Shown piece by piece: positions 57,436 to 64,000 of a stretch of 64,000 nt of DNA. Position 1 is the stretch's first letter, and each line of letters opens with the position of its first letter. This DNA is from Lepidostoma basale (taxonomy: Eukaryota > Arthropoda > Insecta > Trichoptera > Lepidostomatidae), in contig JAHDVF020000580.1 of the NCBI GenBank assembly GCA_022606425.2, positions 558,001 to 622,000 of the forward strand, written 5' to 3'. Both the position numbers and the translations under genes were made by a program. The notes below the pieces were generated by a model. The model searched no databases, was not told the origin of the DNA, and saw only the letters and a list, made by a program, of their open reading frames with translations.

Positions 57436-57610
57436 CATTTTAATTCTCATGACATTTGATAGGTAGCTAATCTATCTCTATTTTATTGCCACGCGAATTT
57501 TTCACAAGTCCAATGATAGTGTGACAATCATACTGCCATCGCCGGGAATCGAACCTGGAACCTTCGGTGTGGCAGTCAAAGCACTTATCACTCGGCCACT
57601 AAGGTCATTG
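57436..57610 (-). mobile_element. tRNA-derived SINE, best-preserved copy
   Basis: The minus strand starts ATGACCTTAGTGGCCGAGTG (A box TGGCCGAGTG), then GTTCCAGGTTCGATTCCC (B box GGTTCGATTCCC), and a tRNA-unrelated body with AATAAAATAGAGATAGATTA and TATCAAATGTCATGAGAATT. The A box resembles Ser/Leu-type tRNAs. Internal promoter boxes drive polymerase III transcription in this class; copying relies on a LINE enzyme. Confidence 0.8.
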
Positions 57611-57635
57611 TATCTAAGTTACTTCACGTGAAAAT

Positions 57636-57688
57636 AAAATGGCGATAGATTAGGTACCTATCACATGTCATAAGAATCAATAGTTAAA
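57636..57688 (+). mobile_element. Opposite-strand 3' piece of the same SINE
   Basis: AATAAAATGGCGATAGATTA, then TATCACATGTCATAAGAATC repeats the 3' body of the SINE at 57436-57610, but on the other strand, only about 30 bases away. Confidence 0.65.
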
Positions 57689-57741
57689 AAGTTTAATACA
57701 GTAATTAGGTTCAAATAACTTATACATAATAAACATGATAT

Positions 57742-58012
57742 AAAACTAACTAACTTACCATCACGCCGTCTATTCGAAGGGGTAGGCAGAATAAATGGAT
57801 CGCTACACTGGTCTTTCTTAACATATTACTCTCATTTCCTCAACATACATACATCGTTTCTTGCACGCATTTGATTTCTCCGACTCCTTACTTGACCGAC
57901 ATTTAATATTCATTAGATTTTCCGCACATTCGTCTAAGAGATCTCATTTCTACTGCATTTATTCTACATTCATCCTTCTTTTGGAAGTTTCATGCTTCAT
58001 TTCCATACATAA
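57742..58012 (-). mobile_element. GTTA-tail LINE with internal deletion
   Basis: The tail end AACTAACTTACCATCACGCC, decayed hairpin and RACK...MYVEE codons are followed near 57920 by an abrupt jump to the INAVEMRSLRRMCG codons and the SEAWNFQKKDE wording. About 190 bp between these blocks is absent. Confidence 0.65.
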
Positions 58013-61000
58013 GAAATATAATATATTGACGAATATTTAAAAAAAAAAAAATTCAACGGTATTCCTTTATTTCGTATTCCATTCACGTTGCTCACGTATA
58101 CATTGGAGATTTATTTGTTTAATATTTATAATATGAACAACTGCGAACAGTCAAATGTGTCTTGTAAAACAGATGTACTCACTTCAATATTCTCCACTGA
58201 AAAGCAATTTTATATTCTGATGACAGAAACTTGTTAAAAATGAATTATTTTTCACATTTTTATGTCGTGTACTTAGTATGAACATAGGGTCTTATCTGCA
58301 CTCACTATATTGGTGTTAAATAACAAATGGGAAAATGAAACGGAAAGCTTAAAATGTTATATACATACATATTTATAATTTTGAAATAAACGTAGTTCAT
58401 GCAGAAATTAGATAATAAGTAATGGTATTAATGTAAAAAGAGGGAGAGAAGAATAGATCAATCTGTTTCCTTCTGTTTCTAAATTGATTAAATTGATCTG
58501 GTTCAAGGAGACCCTTTTTGGATTAAATTTTACGCCAAAGGTAAAATATTTCTTCAAATAAAAGTCTGTATTGGAGATTTCTTATTCGAATAGCGAATAG
58601 CTGGTGAAATAAAAATACGAACGACTGAACAAAGTAAAACAAAGCAGTTTTGGATACAAAAAGAAGCACCCAGGCCTGACTTCAGCATTGTGTCATTATT
58701 AAAACAATCGAATTGATAATAGAACGTTATCTAGCGAAATATTTATTAAAGATTTTATCTATCAATTGATTGTTGTTGTAATAATTTATCAAATATGATC
58801 AGATTGATAATTGAAATATAATTTATTGGTATATGTATAGATTTGATAATTCTTCTACTACGTTTGTCATTCTCATTAGAAAGATGATTTTTTTTTAAAA
58901 CAGGTTTTTGCGCTTACTTTATAATTAAATACAATAATTAAAAAAATAATAATCAAACTCAAGTTTATTCCAAACAAACTCAAAAACAAACTGAATTGAT
59001 AAAAAAAATTGTTAAAAAAAAATACTTCGAGGCCACTTATTCTCAACTGTGTACTTGAAGGAAATGAACACTAAAAACAACCTCGTCCCAAATGCTTTGC
59101 GGTGCCGAGTAATATATTTAACATGAAATATAAAAACATAAAGTTGCGTGAAATCTCATACAAGTATAAGGAAGAGTTCTGGCGCCTTGCATCATCCCTT
59201 CTCCCGTCTCTGGGGAAGCGGCTTACACGAAAACAATTTCGTCCGCCTAACTCGGCGTGAGATATTTGCGGGAGATATTGTGTCGATGGTACCGAACTGT
59301 TTTCACGTTGTTTACGAATATCTTACATCGACTTGAGCTCGTGCCCACACTTTTCCTGTTATCCTTTTTAAGTCTCGCCTTTGTACGAAATATACGAATA
59401 TTAAAACGCTGTTTGCATGCCACCGCGTGGATTTAGAGGATATCGTACCTATTACAAAGGAATTATTCTTTGGCAAAGATGTATATCGAAATTGAAACAT
59501 TTGGTAAATACTCTGTATCAAAACGGTGTACATTTTACAAACTCAGTGGAAAATATAGCACTTTAGCTCATAAATATAGGTACATAATTATAGGATTCAG
59601 CTGTGTTGGATTTTATAGACGTTTAAAAATAAAAAGCAACAATTTTGCTTAGAAATGACACATGCTACCAGCCTTGCTCTCCTCAAACAATCATAGTCAT
59701 CGCTCTCTATCCACCTACAGTCCTTGATATCAATGATATATTCATCCCGCTGTATTCCATCCAGCTATCGACGTTAAGGTCTACCAACGTTATGTTTGGG
59801 AAATTGTGTGAAGAACCATTGTTGGCATTTTTTCTTCACTCATTCATTCAACATGCTCCGCCTATAGTAGTCTCCCTAATTTAATAACTTGTACGATGTT
59901 GGATTCGTGGAAGGTATTGTAGATCACCTTGTCGTAGCGTATTCGATCTGCAAACTCCATTTTCTTGCATGGGTTCTTATAATTTTAAATTGAGTATTTT
60001 CCTCTCAAGTACTAGGAGAGATTTTTTCTAATTCTTTTTATTCACTACCCAGCAGTAAATGGCCTTTTTTACTGTCGTTCCTGAGTATGTTTAATTTTAA
60101 CGCTTTTCAAATTAGATAGATAAAATGTTAAAAATCATATAACGAACGAAATAAAGAAATCTTTGCGTATTATTCAGTGGTGAAATTTGAAATAAATATT
60201 ATTTTAGAAGCGAAAATAGCAAAGAAACAAGGGACATGAGAATTTTTCTATTGGAAAACCAAACATTAATTAGAAAGCTGTAGATATCCAGCTCATTGGT
60301 TATTTCATTAATAAAATGTTGGAATTTTGATAGAAATTTTTGTTCTTTTTTCGATTTATAGGACGATTAATAATGTTATTGTTTTGTAAAAATCCGATAA
60401 CTTAGGCTATTACAAAAATAGTCGATGAAATATTTAGTATTGTAGTGAAATTACAGAATACCCAAAGTGAAAATATTAGTACTTTGCGAAAATATTTTCC
60501 TAAGAGAAACAGTGTATTTGGAATTAACCATATGTATGTATTAAGAAATAAATAACTTACATTTAACTGGAACTCGTGTATTTTAAGATATGTCTTCCAT
60601 TTTGTTATATTCATATGTCTTTTTAGATTATAAAATGATTTTGGTAAATTTCTTCAAATTATTAATGACTTTAGTTGCTAGTAGATGCAAAGCACCATTT
60701 TGTATAATTACATAATGGCTTAAAATAGAAATGCCACTTAAAGCCGTCTAACGTAAAATTGCACACTGCAGTTGCTATGACGAAATCATGGTTTCCGAGA
60801 ATTAAAACAACAAGGTCATTTAATAGTTTTTGATATTTCATAAGATGATTTTTTTATATGTGGCATTGCAATTTTCTAAATATTTATCGAAATTTATGGT
60901 GAAATTTGTGGTGCTGAAATTGATCGATGACTATCGGGTATTTTCGATTAGAAGTTATCACGACACTTGTATAATCTATGAATAGAGGCAGCGATATCGA

Positions 61001-61246
61001 ATTGACGCGAAAATGTTGAAGAACTGCCTTTAACTTTGGTCTTGTCTCTCACACTTTAAAGTGCTGTTAGATATTCTCTTAGAAATGTGTTCATTGTATG
61101 AACTTGACTGCCTGACGGCGGCGGCTAAGAGATATTTTAATACGATTTCTATAATTAGTAAAAGGTGTTCTTCACATAAATAAATATAGTTCTTTAAGGT
61201 GACATGCTTATTTTTGCTTTTCACATTTGGAATGTTATAGTAAGAA
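58013..61246. other. AT-rich intron, nothing recognised
   Basis: Homopolymer A/T runs and short open frames. GC-balanced at 59160-59330 and 59660-59880 with frames that resemble no known protein. No interspersed repeat was recognised. Confidence 0.45.
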
Positions 61247-61452
61247 ACTAACTACCAATCACGCTGTCTCACCAAAAGAATAGGCAGAAAGAATGATGCG
61301 TTATACAGTTCTTTCCAGATATACTTCTCTCGATTTCTTTACATTCATACATCGTGTCAGGCACACACGTCGATTTCTCCAATCCATCAATTTGAAATAT
61401 TGATGGATGTGGTCGTGTCACGTTTTTCTCAGTCTTCCTCTATTTATTCGTA
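61247..61452 (-). mobile_element. GTTA-tail LINE, short 3' copy
   Basis: AACTAACTACCAATCACGCT at the low end, a hairpin decayed to CTCACCAAAAGAATAGG, then RRVCLTRCMNVKEIE-like codons, ending at KNRGRLRKT-like codons near 61450. Confidence 0.6.
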
Positions 61453-62440
61453 ATAAACCGCTTCCCTGATCTGATACTTTGGAAGAAACTTGATACTTCA
61501 TTTACCATCAGAGTTAAATCGTTTTCGGAAAAAGCACGTTGCATTATTTTTTTATACAGCTTAATTTGTAAAGCATTATGCTCGAATAAGGTTTTAAATA
61601 AATTAAATGTTTATTTTAAAAACATTTTATAAGTATGGTTTTAAAAACATTTTTTTCGATTGGTAGTAGAAAATTAAATTTATTTTTGATAATACAGTAC
61701 AAACCTTCAAATTAACAAAGGAATTCCACAGTGTTAAGGCCTTAACATTAAAAAAAACCCATATATTTTATACTTTTGTTCACTAAAAATAACCAATAAT
61801 TTCAAGTTATAGTTACTTTCCGTGGATAATTTGAATTAAAGTAATATTTTGTTTATACTTTATTCATAACGATACATTAATAAATAGGCTAATAAAAAAC
61901 ACGAAAAACTTTTTTTGAGTTATAGAGATAATCCCTGCTCTAAATAGACGATAAAATATAATATATAGCAAATATCACAAAACAATATTTATTTTTATTA
62001 AAAAAGTATTTTTTTGTGTTAATGTAGAAAAATATCAGATTTAGACATGAGTTTCGAGCCCACAGCTATAAAGATAAGTTGGTACATCGGTTAGTAGGTA
62101 ATATAACAACTCCGCTCACGGCGTTTCCGTCGTTGTATCGGCTTTAGTACGAAAGGAAAATTGAAGAGTTAATCCCCAGAGTTACAGAATAGACGACTCC
62201 ACGATTCTTTTGTTATTCCTAAAGTTTGTTCGGCTTATTCACAACGGAACAACTGCATTCGTCTTTCGAGATATTAATTTTCCCCAGGCTCTGGCACAGC
62301 CATTCTCTAGCTTTAATCAGATAGAGTGTTAATGCTCTTCCATAGAAATTATATAACATTTCAGCAAAATCCTTAAACTTATATTATATTATAAACTGTT
62401 AAAATATAAAACGCTGTTTATGGTATCACTATTTTTTATT
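61453..62440. other. AT-rich intron, nothing recognised
   Basis: GC-balanced at 62040-62320. No coding frame or repeat match that can be supported. Confidence 0.45.
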
Positions 62441-62490
62441 TTTGCGACAACTGTTTCGTCAACCTATGTTGACATCATCAAATTGACATT
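62441..62490 (-). ncRNA. Hammerhead-like module
   Basis: The minus strand reads TTGATGA (62475-62481 in reverse), one extra T, GTCAAC, loop ATAG, GTTGAC, GAAAC, AGTT, GTC. The order core - stem II - GAAA - short stem III - GUC is that of type I hammerhead ribozymes of Penelope-like elements. TTGATGA has U for C3. Stem II (GTCAAC/GTTGAC) is perfect and differs from 63109-63170 by a compensated pair. Stem I is poor. Confidence 0.4.
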
Positions 62491-62540
62491 GGAACAAATG
62501 CACATAAAGAACGAAAATGAATTATACCAACAACAAGAAT

Positions 62541-62935
62541 AAACCATCACGCCGTTTTTCCTCAAACCTCTCTAGCTTCCTCCACATTCATACAACGAGT
62601 CTAACACGCACGTCGATCCTTTCGACATCTAACATGGTAAGGTTGGTAAACCATTAAATTTCTTTTGGTTATGCCATGTTTTCCTCGGTCTACCTCGACT
62701 ACGTATTCCATTTACTTCATAAACGTATACTTTCTTAACCATTTTTTCTCCATCCATGCGCTCCATATGTCCGAACCAACGCAGCGATCCTTTCACAATT
62801 TTGTTCATAATACCTTCTTTCGCTCGACATTCTTTTCCTATATCAGCATTTGAGATATATTTTCAGCAGTTGTGGTATATCTCTGCCGCATTTATTCTGA
62901 TCTCATCCTTCTTCTGCCAGTTCCATATGTTAGAA
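62541..62935 (-). mobile_element. GTTA-tail LINE, divergent 3' copy
   Basis: The minus strand codes for KLWNWQKKDEIRINA, a partial VMNKIVKGSLRWFGHMERMD, KKVYVYEVNGIRSRGRPRKTW, and RRACQTRCMNVEEARE, with the hairpin deleted so that AGGTTTGAGGAAAAACGG remains. Tail repeats are absent. Closer to the GTT-tail subfamily. Confidence 0.7.
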
Positions 62936-63108
62936 GATTGTTGCGGTTACCTTATCTTATCTCCATAACTCTTATGGAATCTCTTGGTGATTAATTCGTT
63001 TGTCAATAAATTTTATAAATGTTTTTTCGAAATATTAGTTAAACTAAAAATATCAAATATTCGATTAAGAAAAACAATTATTATAAATATTACAATTTAT
63101 TCTGATGA

Positions 63109-63170
63109 CTTTGTCGCGACAGCTGTTTCGCCAACCAATGTTGGCATCATTAGGTGTTACAAACAAATGG
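63109..63170 (-). ncRNA. Hammerhead-like module, clearest copy
   Basis: The minus strand has a TTTGT/ACAAA outer helix, CTAATGA core-like heptamer (63147-63153 in reverse), one extra T, stem II GCCAAC/GTTGGC around ATTG, GAAAC, AGCT and GTC, the expected cleavage triplet. CTAATGA differs from canonical CUGAUGA at one position (G5). The extra T before stem II is also non-canonical. Members at 62441-62490 and 34963-35017 show the same build. Confidence 0.45.
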
Positions 63171-63489
63171 CCTGATACGTATAAGAACAGTGTTTCAAAA
63201 TTAAAAAATTTTTAAATGTTGAAGTGTCACAGTCTTTTGGACATAACTAGTTGAAAACGTGTATTTTGAGGAAATTATATTAAAATTTATGTGAATGACA
63301 TATTTCACCTTTTTAAGGTTTTATCAAATGCATGTCATTCCCATAAATTAAAATAAAACTTATAGAAAGCAGACGTTTTCATTTGTATTAATGTTTTAAT
63401 ATGATGTTTGTATATAATTTTTCAAGAAACAATATATTTTTTGTTTATTTGAGTTAGTAAAGCAGTTGAAAACAATAAGAGCGTAAAAT
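63171..63489. other. AT-rich flank with a short inverted repeat
   Basis: GAATGACAT near 63294 pairs with ATGTCATTC near 63332. CATGTCATTCCCATAAA resembles 41968-41984, so this may be part of the same decayed Penelope-like element as the module before it. Confidence 0.35.
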
Positions 63490-63785
63490 TCTCTTGAGAT
63501 CACGTCGCGGGGGCACACGTGGTCTACTCAGGTCGCCTAGCGAGGAATCAAAAGTGCAAGTCGGGTTAATATTGGGTGAACGGGAACAAAAAGCCGGCGG
63601 AATCCAGCAAAGTACCAGACAACTGGCTCTCCTGTGCAGCGCTAGCGGGGGCGCGCCCCGCCCGCTCCCGAGGGTCGGCCCGCGCCGCCGCCGACTGTAC
63701 GGCCGCCCGTGTAGTAGTCAGACGGCGGAAAAATGGCCGAACACACGACGTCTTGCCGTTTTACTGAAATTGGAGCAGATTTAGA
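63490..63785. promoter_or_regulatory. GC-rich CpG-dense island of unknown role
   Basis: The most GC-rich stretch outside the host exon, with GCGGGGGCGCGCCCCGCCCG-type wording at 63640-63720. Two overlapping + frames are open across it (96 codons from 63494, 63 codons from 63576) but look compositional: Arg/Ala/Pro-rich, with no recognised domain. A short ATG frame starts MAEHTTSCRFTEIGADL at 63734. It could be an alternative promoter, a first exon of another transcript or a regulatory element. Confidence 0.35.
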
Positions 63786-64000
63786 AAAAAAATAGACAAC
63801 AAAGAGGCGAGCTTTGCTCAACGAAGCAATAAAATGCCTTTTCCTATATATGTCAGGCCAGTTGGAATACGGAGTGTTTTATTTTTCAGGGACAATGAAT
63901 CGATGGACTCGAATGCAATTTCTAAGTACACAATGTGCTAGTTTGAAAATACTGAATTATTTTAATTTCTATTATGCTTATATGATCCTTAGTGAAACTT

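Larger units (their letters stand above)
10327..64000 (+). other. Presumed first coding intron of the PH-domain gene, continuing beyond the window
   Basis: It begins with a consensus donor (GTAAGA) in phase 0, directly after the start of a PH domain. No downstream frame was seen that continues a PH domain (RW.V...S.ADC-like), and no other convincing host exon was recognised, so the acceptor is probably outside the window. The interval is filled with repeats and AT-rich DNA. A separate small gene or unrecognised short exon inside it cannot be excluded. Confidence 0.5.

Noticed and set aside
62045..62100. Possible tRNA-like head (GGGCTCGAAACTCA on the minus strand)
   Set aside because: The B-box-like word is isolated, the upstream part does not fold as a tRNA and no repeat body follows.

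Overview
The window is animal nuclear DNA, most likely from a moth or butterfly (Lepidoptera). It is AT-rich and gene-poor. It carries dozens of 5'-truncated non-LTR retrotransposon fragments whose reverse-transcriptase tails read like lepidopteran elements, several tRNA-derived SINEs, and one convincing host exon with a eukaryotic splice donor. There are no prokaryotic operons, rRNAs, CRISPR arrays or intact mobile elements. The lepidopteran assignment is an inference from the style of the repeats.

Host gene. A GC-rich promoter-like stretch (about 9120-9600) leads into one protein-coding exon on the + strand (9601-10326, 242 codons). It ends in the first residues of a PH domain at a GTAAGA donor. 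The protein looks like the N-terminus of an insect Dok-7-like PH/PTB adaptor. Its serine/proline-rich region holds five exact copies and one near copy of a [ST]P-x3-RR-x-E motif. No continuation of the PH domain was found downstream, so 10327 to the window end is read as one large first intron of at least 53 kb. The part before about 9120 is upstream intergenic sequence or 5' leader.

Repeats. About 30 fragments on both strands belong to one LINE family (called here the GTTA-tail LINE). It has a YADD reverse transcriptase, a 3' hairpin of the CCCC-TTC-GGGG type and a (GTTA)n tail. Several copies have clear target-site duplications. A separate short element (copies near 35.3, 43.0 and 46.9 kb) carries the same last ~60 bp joined to an unrelated hairpin-forming 5' domain, which is the arrangement expected of a SINE mobilised by this LINE. 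Other LINE families are present as 3' scraps near 0.3, 1.3, 3.1, 3.7, 5.7, 13.9, 18.8, 33.4, 40.2, 49.8 and 57.2 kb. tRNA-derived SINEs lie at 17.3, 44.1, 56.5 and 57.5 kb.

Structured elements. The most unusual content is a set of modules that resemble hammerhead ribozymes of Penelope-like elements. They lie near 11.7, 29.7, 35.0, 38.1, 42.2, 49.4, 62.5 and 63.1 kb. Each has a core-like heptamer, a short stem-loop with paired substitutions between copies, and GAAA. Three sit in long inverted-repeat (foldback) elements, one of them a 181-bp near-perfect palindrome. All show departures from the canonical core, so activity is uncertain. A further unrelated palindromic MITE-like element is at 27.4 kb. 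The rest is AT-rich, with scattered GC-enriched patches that could be conserved regulatory DNA, but this cannot be tested from the sequence alone.
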